Shown: positions 35,928-46,766 of the stretch, one piece after another
Layout: every line of letters begins with the position of its first letter
Numbering within the stretch: position 1 is the stretch's first letter
DNA from: Micromonospora chokoriensis
GTDB taxonomy: Bacteria > Actinomycetota > Actinomycetes > Mycobacteriales > Micromonosporaceae
NCBI RefSeq assembly: GCF_900091505.1
Contig: NZ_LT607409.1
Location: forward strand, 62,001 to 126,000
Length of the DNA: 64,000 bases
Direction of reading: 5' to 3'
Program-made: the position numbers and the translations under genes
Notes under the pieces: model-generated
Told to the model about the DNA's origin: nothing
Seen by the model: only the letters and a program-made list of their open reading frames with translations
Databases searched by the model: none

Positions 35928-37064
35928 GTGGTAGACAACCTTCCCGCGATTCCCCGAGCCGGCGCGACAGGCCCGCTCGACGCCTTGGCGAGCGCCCGTG
36001 TTGCGCTCGTTCACGAGTGGTTCGGGGCCACCGGCGGTTCGGAGAACGTCTTCCGGCAGATCAGCAACCTGCTGCCGGACGCGGAGCGTTTCGTGCTCTG
36101 GAAGGACCACGACGCCGTCGAGCCCAACCTACGGGAGTCGTGGATGGCGCGGACTCCGCTGCGCCGGACGAAGGCGGGGGCACTGCCGGTGATGCCATTG
36201 GTGTGGCGGACCCTCAGCCAGGAGCGGTTCGACCTGGTGATCTCGTCCAGTCACGCGTTCGCGCACACCGTCCGGCTCGGGTCGTCGGAGGACACCCGTT
36301 ACCTCAGCTACGTGCACTCCCCCGCGCGGTACATCTGGAGCCCGGACTTCGACGGGCGCGGCTCCAACCCGATGCTGACGTTGCCGCGGCGGGTGTTGCA
36401 GACCGCCGACGTCCGGCTCAGCCGCCATGTGAACAGCTATGCCGCCAACTCGGAGGAGGTGCGCGCCCGCATCGCCCGTTTCTGGCGGAGAGACGCGGTC
36501 GTCATCAACCCCCCGGTGGACGTCGACTACTTCGCGGCCGCGCCCGCGGCGGACCAGAGCCAGCCGCGCGACTACCTGCTCGGGGTTGGACGCTGGATCC
36601 CGTACAAGAACTTCGACCTGATCATCCAGATCGCCGAGGAGGCCGGTCTGCCGGTGGTGATCGCCGGTTCCGGTCCGGAGGAGACCGCTCTGCGACGTGC
36701 AGCCGAGCGGGTCAGGGTGCCGGTGACGTTCGAGGTGCGTCCTTCGAAGGAGCGTCTGCGCCAACTCTACTGGGGGGCGAGGGCCCTGTTGTTTCCCGTG
36801 CACGAGGATTTCGGCATCATCCCGGTCGAGGCTCAGGCCTGCGGGACCCCGGTCGTGGGTCTGCGCCGAGGTGGCCTGCTGGAGACCGTGGTCGACGGGG
36901 AGACCGGCTTCCTCATCGACTCCCAGGAGCCGCGTAGCTTCGCTCCGCTGGTGCACCGGCTGACGGAGCTGTCGCAGGACCGTGTCCGGTCACACGCCAG
37001 CGGGTTCTCGGAACAGCAGTTCGCGGCGCGGATGACGGCCTGGATCGCCGACGCCGGAGTCTGA
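35928..37064 (+). CDS. GT4 family glycosyltransferase, WbaZ-like
   Basis: A 378-aa GT4 enzyme from GTG 35928 with GAGGAG nine bases before; the frame is open upstream but overlaps the acyltransferase gene. Motifs: LVHEWFGATGGSENVF, YVHSPARYIWSPDFD, NPPVDVDYF, GVGRWIPYKNFDLIIQ and EDFGIIPVEAQACGTPVVG (EX7E). The HSPARYIW block is typical of mannosyltransferases like WbaZ. Last gene of the glycan locus, followed by a hairpin. Confidence 0.92.
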   Translation: MVDNLPAIPRAGATGPLDALASARVALVHEWFGATGGSENVFRQISNLLPDAERFVLWKDHDAVEPNLRESWMARTPLRRTKAGALPVMPLVWRTLSQERFDLVISSSHAFAHTVRLGSSEDTRYLSYVHSPARYIWSPDFDGRGSNPMLTLPRRVLQTADVRLSRHVNSYAANSEEVRARIARFWRRDAVVINPPVDVDYFAAAPAADQSQPRDYLLGVGRWIPYKNFDLIIQIAEEAGLPVVIAGSGPEETALRRAAERVRVPVTFEVRPSKERLRQLYWGARALLFPVHEDFGIIPVEAQACGTPVVGLRRGGLLETVVDGETGFLIDSQEPRSFAPLVHRLTELSQDRVRSHASGFSEQQFAARMTAWIADAGV

Positions 37065-37076
37065 GTGCCACCGGCG

Positions 37077-37110
37077 ACGGATGTGCGTGCCGCGGGGCAC
37101 GCACATCCGT
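37077..37110. terminator. Terminator closing the glycan locus
   Basis: Perfect stem ACGGATGTGCGTGCC (37077-37091) / GGCACGCACATCCGT (37096-37110) with a 4-nt loop between convergent genes. No T-run; probably bidirectional. Confidence 0.8.
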
Positions 37111-37117
37111 GCCGAGG

Positions 37118-38437
37118 CTAGAAGACGAGCACGTCCCGCAGGTAGGTGGCGATCCGGCGTAGCTGATTCGCCTCCTGCATCGGACCGGTCAGCCGCAGGA
37201 CGATCTGTCGATCGACGACGCCGTCCGGGCCGCCACGGTAGTAGGCGACGACGACCAGACCGTGTCGCTGCTCGCCGTCGACGTTGAGCAGCGCCTCACC
37301 GAAGGTCGCGGACTGACCGCTTCGAATCCACCGCGTGCCCCATGCCTCCTCGGCCATTCGCATGGCGGTCTGCCGGCGCTCGTCACACGGCTGAGGACAG
37401 TTCCGGACGATCAACTCACCGCCCATCGTCGACTCTCCGGATGCCGCCCGGCCGCAGTTGTACTTGACGAAGCCCTCGGCCTGGCCCGCGATCGTGCAGT
37501 TCCAGTCCAGTGGAACCTTGACCGGGAAGCCGAGCCCTTCAAGGTTCGCCAACGTGCGTACGTTGTCCCGCTCGGTGAACGTCGGCCACTGGGCCGGCCA
37601 CTTGCCGCCCTGCGGCGGCTCGGTGCCTGGCGACTGCGGTGGCGTGGCGGGCATCGGTGGCGGCACGGGGCTGCTGCTGGTGGCCACGTCCGTGGGCTTG
37701 TCGTCCGAGCCCCTCATGAACGCCAGAGCGCCGGCACCGGCGAGTACCACCAGGACCAGCGCGGCGATCCCGATCCAGAGGCCGGTGCGCTGGGGCTTCG
37801 GCGCGGACGGGGCGATGCGGCGGGTGGGTGAGGAGAACGCGTCGCCGCCCGGCCCGCTCGTCGGCATCGGGAACGCCGGCGGCGCGGAGGTCACGCCGGC
37901 CGGCGAGGTGGGTGCGCCGGAGACGGGGTGCGGGGACGCGGACACCAGTTGGCTCGGGATCGGCGCGGCCTGCACGGCCCACGGTGCGGGCGGCCCACCG
38001 GAGACGGGCTGCGGCGGGGCGGACACGGGGGGCGCGGACACCGCAGGCGGCGCGGAGAACGGGGGCGCGGACGACGGCGGGGCGGACGACGGGGGCGCGG
38101 AGGTCGGTGGGGCGCTCGTCGGCGCGGGGGTGTAGTCGACACCGAGGGCCCGGAACAGTTTCTCCGCGCCGGGGCCGACCTCCGCCGCGTAGGCCACCCA
38201 GGGCGCGGCGGCGGAGAAGTCGGCGTACGTGTAGGGGGTGGGGTCGGCCGACTGGGCCAGCAGGTCGGCGGCTCCGGAGAAGGCCTCGCGCCATCCGGCG
38301 GTGGCGGCGACGGTGGCGTCGAGCACTGCCACCGTGACGAAGCGGCCCTGCTCGTCGATGGCTGCCCAGGCCTTGCCCACCGGTGACCCGCCGAGAGCGT
38401 GCGTGAACCTGTAGGGGCCTTCCGGCTGCATGCGCAC
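37118..38437 (-). CDS. Single-pass membrane protein with Pro-rich SAPP repeats
   Basis: A 439-aa protein I do not recognise. The first 105 residues (YRFTHALGGSPVGKAWAAIDEQGRFVTVAVL) resemble a degenerate N-lobe of a Ser/Thr kinase with no catalytic residues. Then comes a cytosolic Pro-rich linker with repeated SAPP units (about 108-150), one helix near 222-243 and an extracellular domain of about 170 aa with two Cys pairs (NCTIAG...KYNCGRA and NCPQPCDE). The plan is like PASTA-less sensor kinases of actinomycetes that have lost activity. Convergent with the glycan locus. Confidence 0.7.
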   Translation of the reverse strand: MRMQPEGPYRFTHALGGSPVGKAWAAIDEQGRFVTVAVLDATVAATAGWREAFSGAADLLAQSADPTPYTYADFSAAAPWVAYAAEVGPGAEKLFRALGVDYTPAPTSAPPTSAPPSSAPPSSAPPFSAPPAVSAPPVSAPPQPVSGGPPAPWAVQAAPIPSQLVSASPHPVSGAPTSPAGVTSAPPAFPMPTSGPGGDAFSSPTRRIAPSAPKPQRTGLWIGIAALVLVVLAGAGALAFMRGSDDKPTDVATSSSPVPPPMPATPPQSPGTEPPQGGKWPAQWPTFTERDNVRTLANLEGLGFPVKVPLDWNCTIAGQAEGFVKYNCGRAASGESTMGGELIVRNCPQPCDERRQTAMRMAEEAWGTRWIRSGQSATFGEALLNVDGEQRHGLVVVAYYRGGPDGVVDRQIVLRLTGPMQEANQLRRIATYLRDVLVF

Positions 38438-38542
38438 TCCTCCGTTGAACCGCCGTGCGGATAGTACCGACCGCCGTCCAGCCGGACCGGCCCCGGTTGG
38501 TCCGCTTCGATGAACGGGCCTGTGCTTGCTTCGTGAAAGTTT

Positions 38543-38552
38543 CTATGCATAG
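38543..38552. promoter_or_regulatory. Candidate operator upstream of the RpiR-family regulator
   Basis: The 10-bp palindrome CTATGCATAG lies 10 bases before the regulator start, within an AT-rich patch (GAAAGTTTCTATGCATAGAG) that stands out from the surrounding GC-rich sequence. Position and symmetry suggest autoregulation; it also overlaps where a -10 element could be. Confidence 0.4.
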
Positions 38553-38561
38553 AGTCAGCTC

Positions 38562-39413
38562 ATGAATGAAGGAGCTGTCGAGGCGCCCGCTGACCGGGTG
38601 CTCGACCTGTTCCAAGGGGTACGACTCACCCCCACCCAGCGACGGATCGCGCACTGCCTGGTGCAGCACGCACCCGCCGTGGCGTATCTGTCCGCCGCCG
38701 AGGTCGCCGACCTCGCCGGGGTCAGTCAGCCGTCGGTCACCCGGTTCGCCGTCGCGCTCGGGCACGACGGTTATCCGGCGCTGCGCCGCCGGCTGCGCGA
38801 CCTCACCGCCGGCACACCGGGCGGGTCGACGGACGCCGGCAACGAACTCCAGCAGGCGGTACGCGCGGAGATGGGCAACCTGGACCGGCTCGCCGGTCAG
38901 CTCGCCGACCGGGACCGGATCGCCGAGACCGGGCGGCTGCTCGCCGAGAGCCGTCCGCTGCCGGTGCTGGGACTGCGCGCCGCCGCGCCGCTGGCCGCGT
39001 ACTTCGCCTACTTCGCGGCGAAGGTGCACCCGGACGTACGGGTGCTCGACGACGGCGGGAGCCTGCTCACCGATCGGCTGGAGCAGGCGGCCGAGGCCGG
39101 CGCGTCCGCGCTGCTCGCCTTCGTCCTGCCCCGCTATCCCCGGGAGACCCTGGACGCGCTGCGCGACGCGCGCGCCGCCGGGCTGACCGTGGTGGCGATC
39201 ACCGACTCACCGGTCAGCCCGGCCACCGAGCACGCCCACGTGGTGCTGCCCGCCGCGGTCGGCGCGCAGCTCGTGTTCGACCTGCACACCGCACCGATGA
39301 CCCTGGCCATGGTGCTGTTGCAGGCGATCTGCGACGCCGCGCCGGCCGACACCCAGCGCCGACTGGAGGCGTTCGAAGCCTCCGCGGCCCGCCGACAGTT
39401 GTTCCTCGGATGA
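38562..39413 (+). CDS. RpiR-family transcriptional regulator (HTH + SIS domain) of the hut operon
   Basis: A 283-aa regulator: HTH at about 20-75 ([14 protein letters not shown]...[26 protein letters not shown]) and a SIS domain at about 125-255 that usually binds a phosphosugar-like or pathway effector. It is the first gene of the hut cluster, 17 bases before hutU, so a histidine pathway intermediate such as urocanate is the likely effector (inference). It lacks the usual catalytic features of SIS isomerases. Confidence 0.9.
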   Translation: MNEGAVEAPADRVLDLFQGVRLTPTQRRIAHCLVQHAPAVAYLSAAEVADLAGVSQPSVTRFAVALGHDGYPALRRRLRDLTAGTPGGSTDAGNELQQAVRAEMGNLDRLAGQLADRDRIAETGRLLAESRPLPVLGLRAAAPLAAYFAYFAAKVHPDVRVLDDGGSLLTDRLEQAAEAGASALLAFVLPRYPRETLDALRDARAAGLTVVAITDSPVSPATEHAHVVLPAAVGAQLVFDLHTAPMTLAMVLLQAICDAAPADTQRRLEAFEASAARRQLFLG

Positions 39414-39430
39414 CCGGAGGAGAGCCAGAG

Positions 39431-41089
39431 ATGACCAAAACCATCCGTGCCGCACGGGGCAGCCGGCTCACCACCCGCGGGTGGCAGCAGGAGGCCGCCC
39501 TGCGGATGTTGATGAACAACCTCGATCCCGAGGTGGCCGAACGCCCCGACGACCTGGTGGTCTACGGCGGCACGGGGAAGGCGGCGCGGGACTGGCCGTC
39601 GTACCACGCTCTGGTCCGCACGCTCACCGACCTGCGCGAGGACGAGACGATGCTGGTGCAGTCGGGCCGCCCGGTCGGCGTGATGCGCACCCACGAGTGG
39701 GCACCCCGGGTGCTGCTGGCCAACTCCAACCTGGTCGGCGACTGGGCGACCTGGCCGGAGTTCCGCCGCCTGGAGCAGCTCGGCCTGACCATGTACGGGC
39801 AGATGACCGCCGGTTCGTGGATCTACATCGGCACGCAGGGCATCCTCCAGGGCACCTACGAGACGTTCGCGGCGGTGGCCGCCAAGCGGTTCGGGGGCAC
39901 CCTCGCCGGCACGTTGACGTTGACCGCCGGCTGCGGCGGGATGGGCGGCGCACAGCCCCTCGCGGTCACCATGAACGACGGCGTCTGCCTGATCGTGGAC
40001 GTCGACCGCACCCGGCTCGACCGTCGGGTGCACGACCGCTACCTCGACGAGGTCGCCGACTCCCTGGACGACGCGGTCGCGCGGGTCCTCGCCGCGAAGC
40101 GGGACCGCTGGGCGCTGAGCGTCGGGGTGGTCGGCAATGCCGCGGAGGTCTTCCCGGAGCTGCTCCGTCGGGGCGTCGAGATCGACATCGTCACCGACCA
40201 GACCAGCGCGCACGACCCGCTGGCGTACCTGCCGGTGGGGGTCGAGCTGGCCGAAGCCCGGGACTACGCCACGGCGAAGCCGGTCGAGTTCACCGATCGG
40301 GCCCGGGCGTCGATGGCGAGGCACGTCGAGGCGATGGTCGGCTTCCTCGACGCCGGTGCCGAGGTGTTCGACTACGGCAACTCGATCCGGGGCGAGGCGC
40401 AGCTCGGCGGCTACCAGCGCGCCTTCGACTTCCCCGGCTTCGTGCCGGCGTACATCAGGCCGTTGTTCTGTGAGGGCAGGGGCCCGTTCCGGTGGGCGGC
40501 GCTCTCCGGCGACCCGGCCGACATCGCGGCCACCGACCGGGCGATCCTGGACCTGTTCCCGGAGAACGAATCGCTGGCCCGTTGGATCAGGCTGGCCGGT
40601 GAGCGGGTCGCCTTCCAGGGCCTGCCGGCCCGGATCTGCTGGCTCGGCCAGGGCGAACGGGACCGGGCGGGCGTGCGGTTCAACGACATGGTCGCCTCCG
40701 GTGAACTCTCCGCGCCGGTGGTGATCGGCCGGGACCACCTGGACACCGGCAGCGTCGCCAGCCCGTACCGGGAGACCGAGGGCATGGCCGACGGCTCCGA
40801 CGCGATCGCCGACTGGCCGCTGCTCAACGCCCTGGTGAACACCGCCAGCGGCGCGTCCTGGGTGTCGATCCACCACGGCGGTGGCGTCGGCATCGGCCGG
40901 TCGATCCACGCCGGGCAGGTCTGCGTGGCGGACGGCACCGCCCTGGCCGGTCAGAAGATCGAGCGGGTGCTCACCAACGACCCGGCCATGGGCGTGATCC
41001 GGCACGTCGACGCCGGCTACGACAGCGCCCGCGAGGTCGCCGACCGTACCGGCGTCCGCATCCCGATGACCGAGGGCGGCGACTCGTGA
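39431..41089 (+). CDS. hutU: Urocanate hydratase
   Basis: A 552-aa NAD-dependent urocanase converting urocanate to 4-imidazolone-5-propionate, second step of histidine degradation. Recognisable blocks: [41 protein letters not shown] (NAD-binding) and the C-terminal [27 protein letters not shown] 39431 has GGAGGA nine bases upstream; ATG 39410 overlapping the regulator stop would bury that SD. It overlaps the next gene by 4 bases. Confidence 0.97.
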   Translation: MTKTIRAARGSRLTTRGWQQEAALRMLMNNLDPEVAERPDDLVVYGGTGKAARDWPSYHALVRTLTDLREDETMLVQSGRPVGVMRTHEWAPRVLLANSNLVGDWATWPEFRRLEQLGLTMYGQMTAGSWIYIGTQGILQGTYETFAAVAAKRFGGTLAGTLTLTAGCGGMGGAQPLAVTMNDGVCLIVDVDRTRLDRRVHDRYLDEVADSLDDAVARVLAAKRDRWALSVGVVGNAAEVFPELLRRGVEIDIVTDQTSAHDPLAYLPVGVELAEARDYATAKPVEFTDRARASMARHVEAMVGFLDAGAEVFDYGNSIRGEAQLGGYQRAFDFPGFVPAYIRPLFCEGRGPFRWAALSGDPADIAATDRAILDLFPENESLARWIRLAGERVAFQGLPARICWLGQGERDRAGVRFNDMVASGELSAPVVIGRDHLDTGSVASPYRETEGMADGSDAIADWPLLNALVNTASGASWVSIHHGGGVGIGRSIHAGQVCVADGTALAGQKIERVLTNDPAMGVIRHVDAGYDSAREVADRTGVRIPMTEGGDS

Positions 41090-42288
41090 CCGGCGACCTC
41101 TCCGCCCGGTTCCGGGCCCTGTGGGACGAGATCGCGCCGATCGGCCGGGACGCCGACAGTGGCGGCTACCTGCGGTACGCGCTGACCGCGCCGGAGCTGG
41201 AGCTGCGCACCTGGTTCCGCGCTCAGGCCGAGCGTCGCGCCATGCCGGTCACCGAGGACGGCAACGGCAACCTCTTCGCCCACTGGGGTGACCCGGAGGG
41301 CTCCGACGCCGTGCTGACCGGCAGCCACTTCGACTCGGTGCCGCACGGCGGCGCGTACGACGGGCCACTCGGCATCGTCAGCGCCTTCCTCGCCGTGGAC
41401 GAGCTACGCGCCGCTGGGGTCACCCCGGTCCGGCCGCTGATGCTGGGCGCGTTCGTGGAGGAGGAGGGTGCGCGCTTCGGCGTACCCTGCCTGGGGTCGC
41501 GGCTGCTCACCGGGGCGCTGCCGCCCGACCGCGCGGCCGGCCTGCGCGACGCGGCCGGGGTGAGCTTCGCCGACGCGCTCGGCGACCGGCCGGCGGGCGC
41601 CCGCCCGGAGGTGCTGGGCCGGATCGGCGTCTTCGTCGAACTGCACGTCGAGCAGGGCCGCGCGCTCGTCGACGCCGACGCGCCGGTCGCGGTGGCCAGC
41701 GCGATCTGGCCGCACGGCCGGTGGCGCTTCGACGTGGTCGGGGAGGGCAACCACGCGGGTACCACAGTCATGGCCGACCGCCGTGACCCGATGCTCACCT
41801 ACGCGTTCACCGTGCTGGCGGCCAACAAGGAGGCCCGGCTGCGCGGCGCGCACGCCACGGTGGGTCGGGTCGCCGTCGAACCCAACGCCACCAACGCCAT
41901 CCCGTCGAAGGTGACGGGTTGGCTGGACGCCCGGGCCGCCGACCAGGAGACGCTCGCCGGCCTGGTCGACGCGGTACGCGGCAAGCTCGCCGAACGGGCC
42001 CGCCGCGACGGCACGGCGGTGACCGTCACCGAGGAGTCGGCCACCGAGCTGGTCGCCTTCGACGGTGGGCTGGCCAAGCGCCTCGCCACGCTGCTGGACG
42101 CGCCGGTGCTGCCCACCGGCGCGGGGCACGACGCCGGGGTGCTCGCCGGGCACCTGCCCACCGCGATGCTCTTCGTGCGCAACCCGACCGGGGTGTCGCA
42201 CTCCCCCGCCGAGTCCGCGACCGACGACGACTGCGCCGCCGGGGTGCGGGCGCTGGCCCGGGTGCTGGAGGAGCTGACATGCCGGTAG
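41086..42288 (+). CDS. M20-family amidohydrolase (allantoate amidohydrolase/N-carbamoylase type) in the hut operon
   Basis: A 400-aa binuclear zinc hydrolase of the N-carbamoyl-L-amino acid amidohydrolase/allantoate amidohydrolase group. Metal ligands are in [27 protein letters not shown] and ELHVEQG; the lid-domain substrate residues are in [11 protein letters not shown] and [11 protein letters not shown] 41086 overlaps the hutU stop. Coupled to hutU and upstream of hutF, and with no HutG homologue in the operon, it may remove the formyl group from N-formyl-L-glutamate. That role is inference. Confidence 0.88.
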   Translation: MTGDLSARFRALWDEIAPIGRDADSGGYLRYALTAPELELRTWFRAQAERRAMPVTEDGNGNLFAHWGDPEGSDAVLTGSHFDSVPHGGAYDGPLGIVSAFLAVDELRAAGVTPVRPLMLGAFVEEEGARFGVPCLGSRLLTGALPPDRAAGLRDAAGVSFADALGDRPAGARPEVLGRIGVFVELHVEQGRALVDADAPVAVASAIWPHGRWRFDVVGEGNHAGTTVMADRRDPMLTYAFTVLAANKEARLRGAHATVGRVAVEPNATNAIPSKVTGWLDARAADQETLAGLVDAVRGKLAERARRDGTAVTVTEESATELVAFDGGLAKRLATLLDAPVLPTGAGHDAGVLAGHLPTAMLFVRNPTGVSHSPAESATDDDCAAGVRALARVLEELTCR

Positions 42289-42349
42289 GCGAGGTACGGC
42301 GGCTCCGACACGGCGGGGGTCGACACCTGGTGGTGTCGTCCTATGGAGC

Positions 42350-42584
42350 TGATGTCGCAAACGAATCAGACCGACGCGCGGCACCGACGCCCGGACCGGC
42401 ACCCACGCGCGGACCGGCACCCACGCCCGCGCTGGCACCCACGCCCGCGCTGGCACCGACGTCCGCACTGGCGGTGCCGCCCGCACTGGCACCGACGTCC
42501 GCACTGGCGGTGCCGCTGCCGCCCGCGTTGACACCGACGCCCGCGTTGGCGCTGCCGCCCGCATTGATGTCGCAGACGATTCAG
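42350..42584. repeat. GC-rich minisatellite between hut genes, framed by direct repeats
   Basis: Bases 42370-42564 are degenerate tandem repeats of about 18 nt (CACCCACGCCCGCGCTGG, CACCGACGTCCGCACTGG and variants). Two 20-nt direct repeats, 42350-42369 and 42565-42584, differing at two positions (TGATGTCGCAaACGAaTCAG), flank it. It occupies most of the 316-bp space between the M20 gene and hutF; the rest has a GACACctggtGGTGTC hairpin (42322-42337). One frame reads as a Pro-Ala-Thr-rich peptide with no clear start. Confidence 0.8.
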
Positions 42585-42604
42585 CTCCAAAGGAGGCGAG
42601 CGGC

Positions 42605-43966
42605 ATGACCACCACCCGCTGGCTGGCGGAGTACGCCTGGCTGCCCGAGCACGCCGAGCCCACGCCCGACGTGCTGATCGAGGTCGCCGAGGGCCGGATC
42701 ACCGCGGTGACGCCGCTGCTGGGAGCGCACGGGCCGGACGCCGGGGTCGATGTGTACGCCGACGCCGTGCCACTGCCCGGCCTGACCCTGCCCGGCCTGG
42801 CCAACGTGCACTCGCACGCCTTCCACCGCGCGCTGCGGGGGCGTACCCACGGTGGTCGGGGTGACTTCTGGACCTGGCGAAACCAGATGTACGGCGTCGC
42901 GGACCGCCTGGACCCGGACACGTACCTGGCCCTGGCCCGCGCGGTGTACGCGGAGATGGCGCTCGCCGGGGTCACCTGCGTGGGCGAGTTCCACTACCTG
43001 CACCACCGGCCCGACGGCGGCGCGTACGACGACCCGAACGAGATGGGCGCGGCGCTGGTCGAGGCCGCTGCACACGCCGGGATCCGGCTCACCCTGCTGG
43101 ACACCTGCTATCTGACCTCCACCGTGGACGGTCAGGCCCTCGCCGGCCCGCAGCGGCGCTTCGGCGACGGGGACGCCTCCCGCTGGGCGCAGCGGGCGGG
43201 AGCGTTCCAGCCGACGGACGCTCACGTCCGCGTCGGCGCTGCCGTGCACTCGGTGCGGGCGGTCCCGGCCGACCAGCTTGCCACCGTCGCCGAGTGGGCC
43301 GCGGAGCGGCAGGCACCGCTGCACGTACACCTCTCCGAACAGCCCGCCGAGAACGACGAGTGCCGGGCCGTGCACGGGCGCTCGCCCACCGCGCTGCTCG
43401 CCGAGCACGGCGTGCTCGGGCCGAACACCACAGCCGTGCACACCACCCACCCGACCAGCGCCGACCTGACCCTGCTCGCCGACAGTCGGACCGGGGTCTG
43501 CCTCTGCCCGACCACCGAGCGGGACCTCGCCGACGGCATCGGGCCGGCCCGGCTGATGGCCGAGGCGGGGATCCGGCTGAGCCTCGGCAGCGACAGTCAC
43601 GCCGTCATCGACCTGTTCGAGGAAGCCCGGGCGGTGGAGTTGAACGAGCGGCTGCGCACCCGTCGACGCGGCCACTTCACACCGGTGGACCTGGTGACGG
43701 CGGCCAGCTCCGCCGGGCACGCCGCGCTGGGCTGGGCCGACGCCGGGAGGATCGCCGTCGGCGCGCGCGCCGACCTGGTCACGGTACGGCTGGACAGCGC
43801 CCGTACCGCCGGGGTGCCGCCGGTGGGCGCGTTCTTCGCCGCCACCGCCGCCGACGTCGAACAGGTCATGGTGGACGGTCGGCTGGTGGTGGCCGAGGGC
43901 CGACACCTGAGCGTCGACGTGCCAGCCGAGTTGTCGGCGGCCGTCGAGGCGGTGACGCCCTCGTGA
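42605..43966 (+). CDS. hutF: Formimidoylglutamate deiminase
   Basis: A 453-aa amidohydrolase-superfamily enzyme converting N-formimino-L-glutamate to N-formyl-L-glutamate plus ammonia. Zn ligands H69 and H71 in [14 protein letters not shown], then [14 protein letters not shown] and [18 protein letters not shown] 42605 follows a near-perfect AAAGGAGG. The presence of HutF means the branch of histidine degradation that needs an N-formylglutamate deformylase. It overlaps hutI by 4 bases (GTGA). Confidence 0.96.
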   Translation: MTTTRWLAEYAWLPEHAEPTPDVLIEVAEGRITAVTPLLGAHGPDAGVDVYADAVPLPGLTLPGLANVHSHAFHRALRGRTHGGRGDFWTWRNQMYGVADRLDPDTYLALARAVYAEMALAGVTCVGEFHYLHHRPDGGAYDDPNEMGAALVEAAAHAGIRLTLLDTCYLTSTVDGQALAGPQRRFGDGDASRWAQRAGAFQPTDAHVRVGAAVHSVRAVPADQLATVAEWAAERQAPLHVHLSEQPAENDECRAVHGRSPTALLAEHGVLGPNTTAVHTTHPTSADLTLLADSRTGVCLCPTTERDLADGIGPARLMAEAGIRLSLGSDSHAVIDLFEEARAVELNERLRTRRRGHFTPVDLVTAASSAGHAALGWADAGRIAVGARADLVTVRLDSARTAGVPPVGAFFAATAADVEQVMVDGRLVVAEGRHLSVDVPAELSAAVEAVTPS

Positions 43967-45147
43967 GCAGTCTGCTCGTCGACAACATCGGTGAGTTGGT
44001 CACCAACGGTGCCGGCGAGGGTCCGCTGGGCATCCGCCGCGACGCGGCCGTGCTGGTCGAAGAGGGCCGGGTGGTCTGGGTCGGACCGTCCGGGTACGCG
44101 CCGGCCGCCGACCGGAGGTTCGACGCCGGTGGGGCGGCGGTGCTGCCCGGTTTCGTGGACAGCCACGCCCACCTGGTCTTCGCCGGGGACCGCGCCGCCG
44201 AGTTCGCCGCCCGGATGGCCGGTGAGCCCTACACCGGCGGTGGCATCCGGACCACTGTCGGCGCCACCCGGGCCGCCACCGACAATGAGCTACGGGCCAC
44301 GGTGCGCCGGCTGCGCGGGGAGGCGCTGCGTCAGGGCACCACGACCATGGAGATCAAGAGTGGGTACGGGCTGACCGTCGCCGACGAGGCCCGCTCGCTG
44401 CGGATCGCCGCCGAGAGCAGCACCGAGACCACCTTCCTCGGCGCCCACGTGGTGCCCGCCGAGTACGCCGACCGCCCCGACGACTACGTGAGCCTGGTCT
44501 GCGGTCCGATGCTCGCCGCCGCCACGCCGTACGCGAAGTGGGTCGACGTGTTCTGCGAGCGGGGCGCCTTCGACGTCGACCACGCCCGGGCCATCCTGGC
44601 CTGCGGCCAGGCCGCCGGGCTGGGCGTCCGTGTCCACGCCAACCAGCTCGGCCCCGGGGCGGGGGTGCGGCTCGGTGTGGAGCTGGACGCGGCCAGCGTC
44701 GACCACTGCACCCACCTGAGCGACGCCGACGTGGACGCGCTGGCCGGCACGGCCCACAGCGACGGGTCGGGGACCCGCACGGTGGCGACCCTGCTGCCGG
44801 GAGCGGAGTTCTCCACCCGATCGCCGTACCCGGATGCCCGTCGGCTGCTCGACGCTGGTGTGACAGTGGCGCTCGCCACCGACTGCAACCCCGGCTCGTC
44901 GTACACCTCCTCGATGCCGTTCTGTGTGGCGCTCGCGGTCCGCGAGATGCGGATGACCCCGGCGGAGGCGGTCTGGGCCGCAACCGCCGGGGGCGCGCGG
45001 GCGCTGCGCCGCGACGACATCGGCGTGCTCACCCCCGGCGCGCGGGCCGACCTGGTCGTCCTGGACGCGCCGTCGTACCTCCACCTGGCCTACCGGCCCG
45101 GTGTCCCCTTGATCCGCCAGGTAATGCGCAACGGAGTAACGCCATGA
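43963..45147 (+). CDS. hutI: Imidazolonepropionase
   Basis: A 394-aa amidohydrolase opening the imidazolone ring to N-formimino-L-glutamate. Motifs [42 protein letters not shown] and ATDCNPGSS are all family-defining. GTG 43963 overlaps the hutF stop; hutH overlaps its own stop (ATGA). Confidence 0.97.
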   Translation: MSSLLVDNIGELVTNGAGEGPLGIRRDAAVLVEEGRVVWVGPSGYAPAADRRFDAGGAAVLPGFVDSHAHLVFAGDRAAEFAARMAGEPYTGGGIRTTVGATRAATDNELRATVRRLRGEALRQGTTTMEIKSGYGLTVADEARSLRIAAESSTETTFLGAHVVPAEYADRPDDYVSLVCGPMLAAATPYAKWVDVFCERGAFDVDHARAILACGQAAGLGVRVHANQLGPGAGVRLGVELDAASVDHCTHLSDADVDALAGTAHSDGSGTRTVATLLPGAEFSTRSPYPDARRLLDAGVTVALATDCNPGSSYTSSMPFCVALAVREMRMTPAEAVWAATAGGARALRRDDIGVLTPGARADLVVLDAPSYLHLAYRPGVPLIRQVMRNGVTP

Positions 45148-46682
45148 CGACAGTGACCATCCAGCCCACCGGAATCTCCGCCGACGACGTCCTCGCGGTG
45201 GCCCGCGGCACCGCCACTGTCGTCCTCGACCCCGCCACCGTCGACGCGATGGCGACGAGTCGGGCCATCGTGGACGGCATCGAGTCGTCCGGCCGTCCCG
45301 TGTACGGGGTGTCCACCGGGTTCGGGGCGCTGGCCAACACGTTCGTCGCGCCGGAGCGGCGGGCCGAGCTGCAACACGCGTTGATCCGTTCGCACGCCGC
45401 CGGGGTGGGCGCCCCGATGCCCCGCGAGGTGGTCCGGGCGATGATGCTGCTGCGGGTCCGGTCCCTCGCCCTGGGCCGTTCCGGGGTCCGGCCGCTGGTC
45501 GCCGAGGCCCTGGTCGACCTGCTCAACAACGACATCACCCCGTGGGTGCCGGAGCACGGCTCGCTGGGCGCCTCCGGTGACCTGGCCCCGTTGGCGCACT
45601 GCGCGCTGGCGCTGCTCGGTGAGGGCTGGGTTCTCGGGCCGGCCGGCGAGCGGCAGGACGCCGCCGACGCCCTGACCGCCGCCGGGCTCAAGCCGATCGA
45701 GTTGGCCGCCAAGGAAGGGCTGGCGCTGATCAACGGCACCGACGGCATGCTCGGCATGCTGCTGCTGGCGATCGACGACGCGGCGCACCTGTTCGCCATG
45801 GCCGACGTGACGGCCGCACTGGCCATCGAGGCGATGCTCGGCTCCGAGCGGCCGTTCCTGCCCGAGCTGCACGCGATCCGGCCGCACCCCGGTCAGGCGG
45901 CCTCGGCGGCGAACATCCACCGGCTGTTGCAGGACTCGCGGGTGATGGACTCGCACCGCGACGACCTCGCGCACGCCGTGCAGGACGCGTACTCGATGCG
46001 GTGCGCACCGCAGGTGGCCGGCGCGGCCCGCGACACCCTGGACTTCGTCCGCACCGTCGCGGCGCGGGAACTCGTGTCGGTGGTGGACAACCCGGTGGTG
46101 CTGCCGGACGGTCGGGTCGAGTCGACGGGCAACTTCCACGGCGCGCCGCTCGGCTTCGCCGCGGACTTCCTCGCCATCGCCGCCGCCGAGGTGGGCGCGA
46201 TCGCCGAGCGGCGGGTGGACCGGCTGCTCGACGTCACCCGCTCGCGGGAACTGCCGGCGTTCCTCTCCCCCGACGCCGGGGTCAACTCCGGCCTGATGAT
46301 CGCCCAGTACACGGCGGCGGGCATCGTCGCCGAGAACCGTCGCCTGGCCGCCCCCGCCTCGGTGGACTCCCTGCCCACCAGCGGCATGCAGGAGGACCAC
46401 GTGTCGATGGGCTGGGCGGCGGCGAAGAAGCTGCGCACGGTCCTGGACAACCTGACCAGCCTGCTCGCGGTGGAGCTGCTGGCCGGCGTACGCGGTCTGC
46501 AGCTGCGCGCGCCGCTGGAGCCGTCACCGGCCGGCCGCGCCGCCGTCGCCGCGCTCGGTCCGGCGGCCGGCGAGCCCGGCCCGGACGTGTTCCTCGCCCC
46601 CGTGATGGAGGCGGCCCGTGCGGTCGTCGCCGGAGCTGAGTTGCGCGCCGCCATCGAGCGTGCGGTCGGCCCGCTGGGCTGA
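45144..46682 (+). CDS. hutH: Histidine ammonia-lyase
   Basis: A 512-aa MIO enzyme that deaminates L-histidine to trans-urocanate, the committed step. The self-cyclising Ala143-Ser144-Gly145 lies in [27 protein letters not shown] (catalytic Tyr) and [21 protein letters not shown] are intact. It is the last gene of the operon although the first in the pathway. ATG 45144 overlaps the hutI stop. Confidence 0.98.
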   Translation: MTTVTIQPTGISADDVLAVARGTATVVLDPATVDAMATSRAIVDGIESSGRPVYGVSTGFGALANTFVAPERRAELQHALIRSHAAGVGAPMPREVVRAMMLLRVRSLALGRSGVRPLVAEALVDLLNNDITPWVPEHGSLGASGDLAPLAHCALALLGEGWVLGPAGERQDAADALTAAGLKPIELAAKEGLALINGTDGMLGMLLLAIDDAAHLFAMADVTAALAIEAMLGSERPFLPELHAIRPHPGQAASAANIHRLLQDSRVMDSHRDDLAHAVQDAYSMRCAPQVAGAARDTLDFVRTVAARELVSVVDNPVVLPDGRVESTGNFHGAPLGFAADFLAIAAAEVGAIAERRVDRLLDVTRSRELPAFLSPDAGVNSGLMIAQYTAAGIVAENRRLAAPASVDSLPTSGMQEDHVSMGWAAAKKLRTVLDNLTSLLAVELLAGVRGLQLRAPLEPSPAGRAAVAALGPAAGEPGPDVFLAPVMEAARAVVAGAELRAAIERAVGPLG

Positions 46683-46766
46683 CCCTGGGTCGGGTCGCTG
46701 TCGCCCGCCACGGGTCAGGTGGCGGGCGACAGCACCTGTCGGCCGGCGCTGCTAGCGTTCGCCGCC

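Noticed and set aside
28178..37064. Secondary-metabolite cluster
   Set aside because: Only glycan synthesis and export genes are present; no PKS, NRPS or tailoring enzymes.
42343..42608. Protein-coding gene made of the Pro/Ala-Thr repeats
   Set aside because: No SD or credible start, and repeats look like a minisatellite; the good SD belongs to hutF.
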